Below, piece by piece: positions 23,532 through 34,251 of a DNA stretch of 52,500 bases. Positions within the stretch are counted from its first letter, which is position 1. Each line of letters starts with the position of its first letter. Origin of the DNA: Bigelowiella natans CCMP2755 (Eukaryota; Cercozoa; Chlorarachniophyceae); NCBI GenBank assembly GCA_000320545.1, contig ADNK01002140.1, positions 97,501 to 150,000 on the forward strand, written 5' to 3'. A program made the position numbers and the translations under genes. The notes under the pieces are model-generated. The model saw only the letters and a list, made by a program, of their open reading frames with translations, searched no databases and was not told the origin of the DNA.

Positions 23532-25203
23532 GTCATTATTGTCTTTAAGGCCGCCATCAAGAGCATCATCGGGGCTGCTTGGAAGAAGAGGCGGTAGAAG
23601 TTCTGGTAATGGAGGAGTAGGGTTTGCTGCTCAAAGATGCTTCTCCTCAATGTCCACTGGTGCAAGCACATGTTCTCTAAGGCAGCTCAAAGCACGAAGG
23701 TGGCTAGTTTCAGGCAATATACTAAATGCTAGGTCCCCAGATTATAATTCCGACGACCAGAACATGAAGGGGGAGAAGGATACCGAGAACGGAAATCATG
23801 ATGGTCTCAATACTAGTGAAAATGACAAGTCAGATGATAACAACAGGTACTTCTACTGCTGATTCCTGACCACTTCATCGAATCAGCACCACGTATTAGT
23901 CTACATATAATTAGAGATAAACCTTGTCTTCGTGTAGGTATCAAGATGGGGATAAAGATAACAAGCGAGGAAATGTCAACATGCCATCAAAAATTTCACA
24001 AATAAAAGCATCCGTAGCGGAAAAGTGGAGTTCAAATGTAAATGGGGAAAATCTAAAGAAAACGAAGGTGTACCTAAGCGAAAGGATAGACAAGACGAAG
24101 GACATTGTTTCGATTCAAAAACTACAGGATAATGTCAAGCCACGCCTCGGTCAGCTCAAGGAATTCTTATCGGTCAGCCTGTTCCCATTTTATTATGATA
24201 ATGCTCGTTCTCATGGCCATAGCATTTATGTATCTGTAATTTTCTCTGGATCATCCTCATGTAGGAATCATCAGATGCGCCCTGGGCAATCCCTTTCGGA
24301 GTCACAGCTGCTATGGCTTCCCTGGCAATATGGGGAGCATCCGGGGGCAACATCTACAGTAGCCGCAGTGTAGGAGGAGGTGGGGGAGGGGGTGCAGGGG
24401 ATGGAGATTACTCACATGGAACAACATTCTACGAATATGGGGGAGAGGGTGGTGGATCAAATCCATTCATGAAGTCGAGCCAAGACGACGATGACGATGA
24501 AGAAGAACAACACGGCAAATTATCTGACAACAACGTCAAAGAGACTACTGCTGTCGCCACTGCTTCTGGGGCAGCAGGAGAGAGAGCAGGAAATGATCTG
24601 ACTAAAATGGATGATGAAGGGGGAATGTCTTCTTCTAGTGCAAGTTCCAGCAATATTGCAAGGACCGTAACTCAGGCAGATGGTTCGGATATAGCCGCAG
24701 GAGTCATAGCCGACACAGCAGGAAATGTCTTTGGACAAGTTTTGCTTGCTCAGGACCTTGCGGATGTGTTAACTTCGATTAGCAATAACGTATCCTTTGA
24801 AACAGCACAGCAAATGGGGCAGGTCAAATCGACTATAGAGCTTCTTACTACCGAGGTTGCAAACTTGAAGGCTTCTTTGGAATCATTGGCAGCTACTGTG
24901 AAGGACAACCAGCAGCAGCAGCAGCAGCACAGTAGAGCTACTTTGATGAATCCACCCTCAGATACAGCAGTAGTATCTCATACATCTCCGTACGTTCCTA
25001 TCGATGCATCAAGACCAGGACCTTTTCGATGGGATGCAATGAGCAAAGCAGCTGTAGCTGCAGCGAAGAGAATTGGAGACGAAGCTGCTGAACTCTATAC
25101 CAGGGCAGGAAGCTTAATTTCAGAGAAATTATTATCGTATGAGCAGAATAGGCAGGATCCTGACACCGACCGCGAACCTGAGAATGAAATCAATGTGTAT
25201 TAG
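23532..25203 (+). CDS. Unrecognised organelle-targeted membrane/coiled-coil protein, 3 visible exons
   Basis: Exons 23532-23846, 23938-24172 and 24265-25203 join in phase; about 495 residues. The first exon is entered with two bases missing, so the initiator is probably split by or upstream of an intron (an AT|G junction would fit); the exact start is unresolved. The N-terminus is Arg/Ser/Gly-rich with few acidic residues (LRPPSRASSGLLGRRGGRSS, then RCFSSMSTG), typical of mitochondrial presequences. Exon 2 encodes a charged amphipathic helix region. Exon 3 begins with one hydrophobic segment (AIPFGVTAAMASLAIWGASG), then poly-Gly, acidic low complexity, and a predicted coiled coil (VKSTIELLTTEVANLKASLE) ending in poly-Gln. 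No enzymatic domain is seen. Confidence 0.7.
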
Positions 25204-26382
25204 CTAATGTGTGCTGGCTAAGATATAAGACACCAAGGTGCTTGAGAAAGAGAATCCTCCTTGAGTGGCGGCAGAGATATAACATGCGCTGTATGCTTAC
25301 GGTTAGGATGAGATGTGATGACAATGCGATTTTCACGATGCAATGTCAACGTGATCGCATCGGTAAAGCTATGATAATCCAACACCTTGCATGATTACCG
25401 CTGCACGCACTCTGCTGCGATGCGACTTGGCATTTTAGAAAAATAGCAGAAGCAACACTAAGGTTAGACAAAGTGCAAGCGCATGCATGTATGAGACAGA
25501 TGTAATGAATTGATTACATCTTTTTAATAGTCATCCTTATGTAGCTCTAGAGCTGTGCATAGCTGCAGCTACAGCACTTAAACTGTTTTTTGTTAGTTGC
25601 TGCAATTATGCGTTTCATGTTTGCACAGCGAAGCCCGCCGAGGCTCGACGTGCCGTATAGCCACCGGCAAATGCATGTATGCGGCAACAAGTCGGCGTCA
25701 GTGTTGGTGCAACACATAGCATAGCTAATAGGTTAAGCAGCTATGTCTAGATGTGTATACGATGCGCGTGTACTGCTGGCATATGGTCCGCTCTCTGTCA
25801 TTATCATAGGCATATATGGCGTGCATACGACTATCATGCTAGTCACGCAGTACTAGAGTAGTCATACAAATATCACGAACGCTAGAACGCACGCTATACG
25901 TACACTAGCACATATCGTACATCTAGCTAGACATTGTACATATCTAGATATTTATACACGTACATGTACACGTACATAATAATCAATTAAGCTAACAAAT
26001 ACACAATAAACGCTGTAGCCGTAGCTTGCACATGTACATTACTAGATTAGGTTTCTACATCGTACTGATAGAATGTAATTAATTCACTAGGCTGCATATC
26101 CGTCTCATATCATTAAGCGAACGAATGTAAGAAGCATGATGAGTATGCATCTTATAATCTAGCTTGAAGTTCTAGTCATCATACATACCATGCGCACTCT
26201 GCTGTGTATATTGGCGCTGCTACGCACACCGAAACAACCTAGCGCGATTATGCTGTGCCACGCTACGCACGCTTGTGGCGATAATAACTAGAATAATGCA
26301 GATGCCCTGCATGTGAGATTTGGAGGCAAGGTTGTCTATTTGATCTTCAAAAAAGAATTCAATTCATGATACGGTGTGTATT
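25204..26382. other. Intergenic region, no gene seen
   Basis: Composition is rich in CTAG, GTAC, GCATG and TACGTAC-like words (especially 25600-26200), with no microsatellites and no convincing coding frame. Confidence 0.5.
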
Positions 26383-27228
26383 TTAACCACAATGTCCATA
26401 CGGGGGACCTTCTTCTTGAACAATCAGTGTCTCAGTCGGCCTTCCATCTCTTGGTTTGATACCTGTTATAGTTACTACCTTTTCCTCAAAAGCAATGTTT
26501 TCACTTCCATCTATCATCATTTCCAGTTCACTAAAGCCTCTTCTAAAATCGTCTTCGTCAATGTCTTCGAAGGGTCTCATACTCCGTATTGCTTCTGTCC
26601 AGTCATCGAAGGAAGTGTGGACGATTATGCTGGAGCTTTTCATTTTCACATCGAAGCCGACCTTTTGCAGACGTTCTGTGAAGAACGTCACTGGCGGATG
26701 TGATCTCTTCCAATAATCAGCTAGAAGAGGGAAGAATGGATAATGGCTGCAATCATGAGGTCGAGTGTAAATGACAAGTCTCCCGTCGGCTTTCATCTGT
26801 TGGAATAAACCGTAGAAGAAATCTGCCATTGATTTAAGTTCAACGTCAAGTGCAGGGTCGATAAGAAGCGCCCTATCAATCCAAGGATCGTGCGCTCGTT
26901 GAGAAAAGCTGAAAAAGTCTGTGGTGACCACAGTTTCCGTCGACTTCGAGTTTTCGGCATCATTATGAGACTTAGGGCTTAAGATGTTCGTTTTCTTTAT
27001 GTCAAAGCTATCGAAAAGGGATGCCATCTCGGGGTCTGATGTGAAATCAACGACGACGTTCGAATCCGTTGGAAGAATACTCTGGCGAAGAGTATTGACT
27101 TTGAAGCTTCTGAACTCCTCGTCTTGGTAAACAGACGACGAAAACTGCCGTTCCAAACACCACTTTGGACGGCGTCGTAGGAAAGCCCGGCGCATTTTCG
27201 TTGCAGCAGTGATTCTAGGGATTGCCAT
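26383..27228 (-). CDS. Methyltransferase-like protein with mitochondrial-type presequence
   Basis: Single exon. The frame is open upstream to 27351, but the first ATG is at 27228, giving 281 residues. The N-terminus (MAIPRITAATKMRRAFLRRR) is a strong amphipathic, Arg-rich presequence candidate. The C-terminal two-thirds resembles the second half of a class I SAM-dependent methyltransferase fold: a DRALLIDPALDVE strand, a LFQQMKADGRLVIYTRP strand-turn, and a FFTERLQKVGFDV segment. The glycine-rich SAM motif expected in the first half is not evident (VVVDFTSDPEMASLFDSF stands at that place), so cofactor binding or activity may be lost or the fold assignment wrong. No introns. Confidence 0.6.
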   Translation of the reverse strand: MAIPRITAATKMRRAFLRRRPKWCLERQFSSSVYQDEEFRSFKVNTLRQSILPTDSNVVVDFTSDPEMASLFDSFDIKKTNILSPKSHNDAENSKSTETVVTTDFFSFSQRAHDPWIDRALLIDPALDVELKSMADFFYGLFQQMKADGRLVIYTRPHDCSHYPFFPLLADYWKRSHPPVTFFTERLQKVGFDVKMKSSSIIVHTSFDDWTEAIRSMRPFEDIDEDDFRRGFSELEMMIDGSENIAFEEKVVTITGIKPRDGRPTETLIVQEEGPPYGHCG

Positions 27229-28537
27229 TGTACTTGATATCACTATAGACTTGAATCGATGGTTGGTAAATATTCGTAGTGGATGCGGTGACCAGGAGAG
27301 AGAGAGTGACGTAGGGGGTTGTGGTAGTTCATGCACCACCACTTGCGACAAGGGTTCTCAAGGGTTTTTGGCTAATACAGCCTTTTGATTCCCTGCGACA
27401 TCCCATATTGATTGTCGTCTTGTCACCACCGCGAAAAGGCTTGAAAATGCGTGCAGCTGCTGGCACCTCTTGATGCTGCACTGCTCTGAGCGGTCCGAGT
27501 TGTTCTACAAATCGACCACATCGCAACAGTGATCGTCGTTTCTTTGATGTGCACATTCCATGGCTAGATGTGGAGGAACACACCGTCTTGAATTCTTCAG
27601 AACCTCACAGCCACGCGATCACTAGGTCAGTCCGCGCAGAGCAGCCGGTCACGCGCAGTGAGTGCGATGTGTTCGTTGCCTTGTGGACTGACACTCCAGG
27701 ATGTTTTCTCCAGTTCTGGGACCTTCAACAACTGCACGGGCTTGCTTCGACGTCCATGGATGAGAAGTGAGACACACACATGCAATGAAGAGTTTTGTCT
27801 CGTCTAGTCGTCGCCACGTGATCACGTGTCTTGCTACTTTTTGTTTGCACGTGCACCACTCTGCATTGCAGGCAGGCGCAGCGAACGCCAGGATGCGCCA
27901 TCCATGCGCGTGGACCAGCTGTAACATTGACTGGTTCCTACACCTTGCACACACACACACACACACACACATGCACGTTGATCAGCGCGTGCGTGTCTAG
28001 ATGTGAGCATGAGCGCGATTCCATGGCCATTAGCAAGCTGGTCCACAGACATGCTAGCGCATAATGACTAGATATCGCAGAATGGAGCATGGCATGACTC
28101 GGTCATAGTATAATAGAGCGCGCACTCTCTAGCGATAGTCTCTGATTTAGCGCTTGTGATGGATAAAATTGAGGTTTCATTAAATGCGCAAGATCGTAAA
28201 CTGAAATGGCTTTCCACTAGCAGTTGAAATGCAATCTCTTGTTCATCCAATTTCTCAACGCGCTTTCAAGCTGGTGAAACACCGCAGTGTCATGATCATG
28301 ACAGCATATGTGATCATTGTCACCATCCTTCAATCGCCATCATTCCCCTCTTCACCTTGGATATATGGAGATATCTGCACGGCGGTAGAAGGTTTGAATT
28401 CGCTTATACCGGATGGGTCACGCACCTGCTTTTGCAACAATAAGGAACACAAAAAAGGTTGTCGTACTGTTATCTAATAAGGCTTAATTAAACTGTCAAC
28501 TCTATATCTCTCATATTTATGTCAATATAGTAGCTGG
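27229..28537. other. Intergenic region, GC-rich patch with CA repeat
   Basis: 27500-28080 is GC-rich, with TGCAC, CACGTG and GCGTG words resembling the 14.1-15.6 and 31-33 kb patches. A CA repeat lies at about 27950-27970. No gene is supported. 28080-28537 is ordinary A+T-richer sequence. Confidence 0.45.
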
Positions 28538-29576
28538 TCAAACCTCCCACGTGAATGGAAATGGGACATCAAGTAGAAGATTCATTTTGTACACGGTTTC
28601 CATAATTTTATATCTGGTATCGTTGCTCAAAAATTGGCCTTGACCACCCCGAACATGGTTCCCCTAGTTTGATAAGGAAAATTTGCGAAAATTATTGCCA
28701 ACACAGCTGTTTGTGTCCGAGTGTTCAGGTAAAAGGGACGTTATCATGTTTTCCTTTCTGCAAAAATGATGCTTACATATACTTATTCTCGTACAGAGAT
28801 ATGAATATACCAAGTTATGAATAACATTTCCAATGTGGTTGTAGATAGTGTCGATGTGCTGACGGCGACCATCCGGACGAATCTCGAAGTCTTCTAATTC
28901 AGGAATCCTTTTGTATTATGCAATAAGAAATATTTTCTCATAAATGACGTCGAATACACAGAATCAGGAAAATACATCATCACCACTAATCCCCAATCTA
29001 TTTATCCTTCCGCCTTCATTATCACCACCTTACAACAGCGTACTTTGACTTTAGGAAAACCGTCCAAAGATCCTTTGTGCTATTTATTTTAAAGACCATC
29101 TTCCTCGGTTGCCACAACTCTTTGCCCTTTTCTGGTCGTACTCTGAAAAGCAATTCATCCTACGTAGTCGATAAATTAACAAAAAAAATGATGATGGCTA
29201 ACACTAATAATAATCTTAAATTTCTTATTTTCATTTCTGGCTGGGAAATGTTTGATTTGACACGGTATCTCTACTTCAAAGCTATGAACGTATCGTGAAA
29301 ATCTCACTGTCTCCTTTCGAACTGTCTCCCTATTGTCTACTAATATGAATAATAGTTTTCCTCCTCGTCCTCCCTGAGCCCAAAATAGCACAACGTCAAT
29401 ACCGTTTTCTTTGGATTGGTCTTTGTTTGAATGTGCGGGAAGCCTTGCATAAAGGTGCTGAACTCCATATTGATGGCTGAATTTAGTTCATCTGTGAAGA
29501 AGAAACAAGAATGTACATGAAATGAGGACAACTTTTACCATTAAATTCACACACACACACACACACACAGACACAG

Positions 29577-29621
<45 letters not shown>

Positions 29622-30604
29622 CTTGAATGATATATTCAAACATCAAAATATTTCCTTTGATACTGTTGTTCTTCTTGCTGAAAGAAAAACTCACTGAATT
29701 TATACCAATATCTTCGTATCCTAGGTTGTATGCAACAAGGTTGCCAATTGCACTCACAGGCAGCCAACCCTCAGGTTGAGATTCAAATATCTGTATTAGT
29801 TAATAGTCATTACGGCAAGCTTTTTTGAATTCACGTAAAGCTTTTGTTTATTCCTGCTACCAAGAATAAATTATTACAGAGTATCTGTTTGCTTAATATT
29901 GGCCAACCTGCTGTAAGAGGGTTAAAATGTCAGTTTTCGCTACTACCTGTTCAATCTCAGTCAGTATCGCTTGTACTTCTTGATGTCCCAGATCCACGCT
30001 ACACTGTTCTAGGAACGTGCTGGTGTTTGTGATTTTATTTCTACCATCATTCATCGAACCGGACTGGGAAACTCCTTGTGATTTTGAACAAGTCTGTAAT
30101 GCAAGAATGGTAAGACTAGGTTCTCCAATATAGCACGGATGTAAACCCAGGATTATAAATACTGACAGTTTCAGCAGCATCGCCGAGGCTTTTCTTCAGA
30201 ATAGAACTGAGGTATGCACCGCCTCCGTGCAACCTTCCGATGGATTTTGAAGACAATGAAAAAGAAGTTCTAGATGGTACGAACGACGATTTCGGCGAAG
30301 TAGATTCAGAACCCTGCGAAAACATACCAGAATCATCGCGAAAAGTTAAAGAGACACCTTTCATAATTTTCCATCATCATCATACCTTCGATCTAGATGC
30401 TGAGCGACACAAATGCTCGGCAGGCGATTGAAGTAAGGAGAACCCAGCGTTTGATGTGATTATTTGGTGAAGTTGATATTTGGACTTTGAAGACTCATCT
30501 TTTGGATAATTTATCGAAGTATGATGACGTAGAAGCCCACAGATGGAAAGCAGCAATATTGAGGACACTCTAAAGTCGTAAATCAGGTGAGCGTGACGAG
30601 GCAT
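28538..30604 (-). CDS. Preprotein with a tentative ZPR1-like C-terminal segment, 9 exons
   Basis: Exons: 30604-30386, 30313-30167, 30093-29947, 29790-29706, 29491-29395, 29142-29029, 28907-28826, 28757-28740, 28663-28538; 1035 nt, 344 residues. The N-terminus is signal-like (SSILLLSICGLLRHH) followed by a long Ser-rich basic region (FVPSRTSFSLSSKSIGRL), suggesting import into an organelle. A central helical segment (LPVSAIGNLVAYNLGYEDID, then FMQGFPHI) could be a small winged-helix-like domain. The C-terminal part has DLWTVFLKSKYAVVRIPELE, FEIRPDGRRQ, IDTIYNHIGN and LNLLLDVPFPFTWEV, which faintly recall the alpha/beta part of ZPR1 proteins; no zinc ribbon Cys pairs are present. Function unknown. 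The exon 28740-28757 is only 18 nt and is supported by phase alone. Confidence 0.68.
29545..29620. repeat. CA then CT microsatellite in an intron
   Basis: About 12 CA units adjoining about 18 CT units, within intron 4 of the ZPR1-like gene. It is the only long microsatellite in that gene. Confidence 0.9.
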
Positions 30605-32986
30605 GGGATGGATTGACTTTAAATGGACTTCGGAAGATCTTAGATCTGCAGCCACACGGCCTCTAGACCTACGGTTTACAATGAAATCGCTGGAAAGTAA
30701 TTTAGCGCGTACGTCGCCGTAAATAGTGTCTGCTCTCCCACCAGATGCCTCTCCCGACCGTTGTGTTGCTATGATGTATGCGAATCGAATTATCCCAGAT
30801 CCGCAACAGGCACTCTTGAACGCCGCTGCTGCTTCATCATTGTTGCATGACAATGTTTCTAAATATTTGGTTGTTTTAGGTTGTCGCAGGGTCAAAATGC
30901 TATGGGATCATTCTTCATTTATTTGCACAGGAGGCATGAGCGTAGGACTCAAAACTCACTTTCGTTCAGTCCTCACTGAAACCAGTTCGAGGCACTGCAT
31001 TTTGCACGCTGCAAGTGTCTTGCAACACTTTGGAAATGTAGTTTTTCATCATTGTTTCATTGTTTTCAGTCTTGCAACACTGTGGAAATGCAGTTCATGA
31101 CACATTGTTCAGCTCCAACACTCGTTCATTCAATGGAATCACTTCGTGTTTCATGTCAAATTGCGGATGACGCAACGTGATGTGTGTGGCATGTGCAATG
31201 TCACTGCCTAGCTGCGTCCATCATTCAAATTGAAATCAATTGTGTTTCAATGTTCACACTCACGCAAAGCTCATCATTCACTTGTTCGTTCGTTCAGCAC
31301 ACTCCAACGATCCCCTCCAGGAAGGGCACATCCGTGCTGCATCGTGCCGCCCACACGTCACGTGTTGCACCACTGTGTCCAGAGCGCGTCGGTGATCGAT
31401 GTGTGCACTCATCTGGCACTGACAACAAGACTGCAAGACTGGAAGAACAAATCGTCACGAGGCGCGACCGTCGATCGATCGATGAGTTCGTGGCTTGTGG
31501 AGACAAACCAATGACCTGCGCAAGCGAGTTGCGCTTCGCCAGTCGTGAAGGACAGAGCCGCAGTGTGGCTGAACAAAAGTGGCTCACGTGCCACACCGCA
31601 CACAAGGGGTTGTGTGCCAGGCCAGCCAGCGGGAGCTGACGCAGTGCAATGCGCGCAACTGGACAAGCACGTGCAATCACCGTGCACACGCACGCCAGCA
31701 CGGCCTCGATCTTCCAACAACACCGGATCATCCGGCGACGACCAATTTTCGGACGCTCCCGGGACGTCTAGACGTCGTCGTGTCGCTTCGCAGCGAAAGT
31801 GCGAGCGAGGCATCGTGCAGGAAGCTGGCATTGCGATCGTGACCATCGTTCTGACAAAAGTGAGCGTCATCATCACCGGAAACTGCGATGCACATGGCGG
31901 TGTGGATGACAGGCAGTGCTAGCTGGGGTGCGTGTGATGAGGGCAATTTCACTGGTCCAGTGTGCAGCGGTTTGCAAAGTGAGTCTGGAAGTGAGGCTCG
32001 CATGTTGTTTTGCACGATGAACAATGAGCGCAACAGCTCTGAGCTAGACGTGCTGGAGTGGCACAGTCTGACAGTGAGACTGGAGACTGACGGCCAGACC
32101 AAATCGCGCAAGACTTGGTGGGACAGCGAAATCGACCAAGTTTTCATGTTGGGCCTAGCGCGTCAATGTTCGCCCATGCCAGCATGCGGCGGAGAGACCG
32201 TGTGCCATGAGCTTCATGCACATCATGCAGGGCTAGAGGGGACATTGCGTGTTGCTGGATTGCAGCATGCACATTCCAGCATTGCGGACAATGCGACCAA
32301 TGCATGCGTGCAATGGATGCAAGGTGTCTGCCATGCATCACAAATGCAGTGGCAACTAGCGGACACCACGCCATCACGCGTTGAACACGCACCCAAGTTT
32401 TTCCCAGACTTGAATTGGAATTGCACTCTGTTCCACACACTTTGGAGGCCTCTTTCGATTCACTGCCATTCATGAAAATGTGCTCATGATGGATCTGACA
32501 AATCCAAACACAGCTTTGACAATGCGAATGTTCTTCGCTTCTTTGCTACACGCTACAGCTTGTCCACTACTCTCAGTGTTGTTGTCCTTCCTGTTCTGTT
32601 CTTCTCATCGTTCCCCGCTGTTTCAACAGAGAGTGTCGCAATGAAGAGCAGTGATCACGTGTCTACATGCCACAAAGCTTTCCACCGTCGTCCTCATCAT
32701 GACCGTTAGAGTCGTTTTTAGGATTGGAGACACGTCAACTGATGTTGAAATGGATGAGGGCTCTGTGCTGCATCATGATCTAAATGTGAATCAACAAAAA
32801 TGAATGTCAGGGAGGGCAATGTGAGAATGGAGGACAATGTGTCTTCAACATGATGACAATGGACAACACATGTACCATGTACATGTTTTCACATACCACA
32901 CATGTGCCATCATCAGTAGCAGAGAATTCTGCATTGTGCACGAAGTGTGCACTGTGTAGTTTTGCTGTTGATCTCCACACATTCAC
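30605..32986. other. Long gene-free interval, GC-rich and repeat-like
   Basis: The minus-strand frame from 30604 stays open upstream to about 30895 but has no ATG. From 30960 to 32980 overlapping frames occur on both strands with no domain, splice pattern or consistent codon use. 30967-31112 is copy B of the dispersed repeat. The rest shares CACGTG, TGCAC and ATGCC word use with 14.1-15.6 kb and 27.5-28.1 kb. Confidence 0.5.
30967..31112. repeat. Dispersed repeat, copy B (with internal duplication)
   Basis: Matches 14611-14750 in order and spacing. A 28-bp subunit starting CTTGCAACAC is repeated inside it, at about 31019-31046 and 31070-31097, which copy A has only once. Confidence 0.7.
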
Positions 32987-33601
32987 TCACTGCCCCGTCC
33001 TAATTCTAGACAATCTTTGGAAGGCAAATTTTGTGCTTAATGCTAAATGCGATGACACAGTATGCGTTGATCCTATCGCAACTACCGGCTTAGTTGTAGC
33101 CCATTTGAAGAGGTCCCTCGCAAAGTGCTGGCAATTGCTCGAAAGGTAGTCGCAATGATCAGAATGGCCCATGACGAACTTCTTGATGTCCATCATGGTC
33201 ATTTTCCTCCATGGAGTGCGGCGGGTGTGCTTTGCATCGATGAGATGCGTGTGAATATGGTGATACGCACAGTACTCACCGATCCTTCGACATTCTTTCT
33301 CATCCTGGCAGGCGATGAGTTCGACACCTCGGCGTGATTTTTGAGCAAGGAACCAGAGAAATGCCGGGTGGCCCTTGTCATCATCCCACGCCGCTGCTTT
33401 GATCTGCAACCACCAGTGCGCCATAGAAATCCCTATTGCTGGGTGTGAGATTGCACTTCCTATCTCTCCTGGCACCCCTCCAATGTAGGCAGACAGGACG
33501 CTTAGGTGCACCACCAGAGTTCGTGTTGCCTGCGTGTCGCTCAAAGTAGACACGTCATAGCCTACGTGCCCCTTGTCCGACGAAGAAGAGGAAGTACCCA
33601 T
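32987..33601 (-). CDS. NlpC/P60-LRAT/PPPDE-like thiol-fold protein, possible N-myristoylation
   Basis: Single exon, 204 residues from the first in-frame ATG at 33601. Two segments suit a circularly permuted papain-like (LRAT / PPPDE / NlpC-P60) fold: an early His strand (ISMAHWWLQIKA) and a late Cys helix motif (YLSSNCQHFARDLFKWAT), in the His-before-Cys order of that group. Such proteins act as deubiquitinase/deSUMOylase-like peptidases or acyltransferases; which applies here cannot be told. The N-terminus MGTSSSSSDKG fits the Met-Gly-x3-Ser/Thr myristoylation pattern, so membrane attachment is possible. No intron seen. Confidence 0.65.
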   Translation of the reverse strand: MGTSSSSSDKGHVGYDVSTLSDTQATRTLVVHLSVLSAYIGGVPGEIGSAISHPAIGISMAHWWLQIKAAAWDDDKGHPAFLWFLAQKSRRGVELIACQDEKECRRIGEYCAYHHIHTHLIDAKHTRRTPWRKMTMMDIKKFVMGHSDHCDYLSSNCQHFARDLFKWATTKPVVAIGSTHTVSSHLALSTKFAFQRLSRIRTGQ

Positions 33602-34251
33602 GAAGGGGAAAGAATGCACAGACAGTTTTGGAGACGTGGACTGTTTCAGGAGAAATCCTCTTAGGTCTCATACTGTTCGTTGGGAAGGAGCTGGCTCGCG
33701 TCATAGTGCGATGTGGGTATCGGAAAAACATCGAAATAAAAATATAATTAATGAGATAAATGGGACGTAATCCACATTTACGACAATCCTTTATTGAAGT
33801 CTCTTAAACGAAATTAGGAGTATTTCTGTCTGCTCCGACAGGTATCTCAGAAGTTACGACAATAAAATATTTCTGGGAAAAGCACATACGAGTCCCACAC
33901 ATCCCATTGAAAACGTGATGCTACATCTTAAACAAAACCTTCGAGCATGAATTCTTTTCTGTGCGACAGTTCCCTCTTGATATGGCACACTTTGATGGAT
34001 TTTGAACGTTAAGACTTTGTGTTTAAGCTGTCGTTTTTCTTTACCTCCTGCATTCGAGGATGATTCACAGGAAGGAAATAAACTTTCAGAACAGTAATTG
34101 ATTAACCATAAGATAAAAATACATAAATCTATCTCAGCAATATATGTTTGGAAAGGACGTCAACAATCATGTGACCATTCCAGGAATTTTAGACGATTTA
34201 GATCTTCCTCTAAAATCTTAAAAAGAAACTTCGACTGCACAGAATATTAAG
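33602..34251. other. Intergenic region between divergent genes
   Basis: A+T-rich, no open frame of note. It separates the minus-strand thiol-fold gene from the plus-strand eIF4E-binding gene and presumably holds both promoters. No TATA box or repeat stands out. Confidence 0.45.

Noticed and set aside
31184-32475. Frames of 94-195 codons in the GC-rich interval as genes
   Set aside because: Several frames are open simultaneously on both strands, as expected for GC-rich non-coding DNA; no domain seen.
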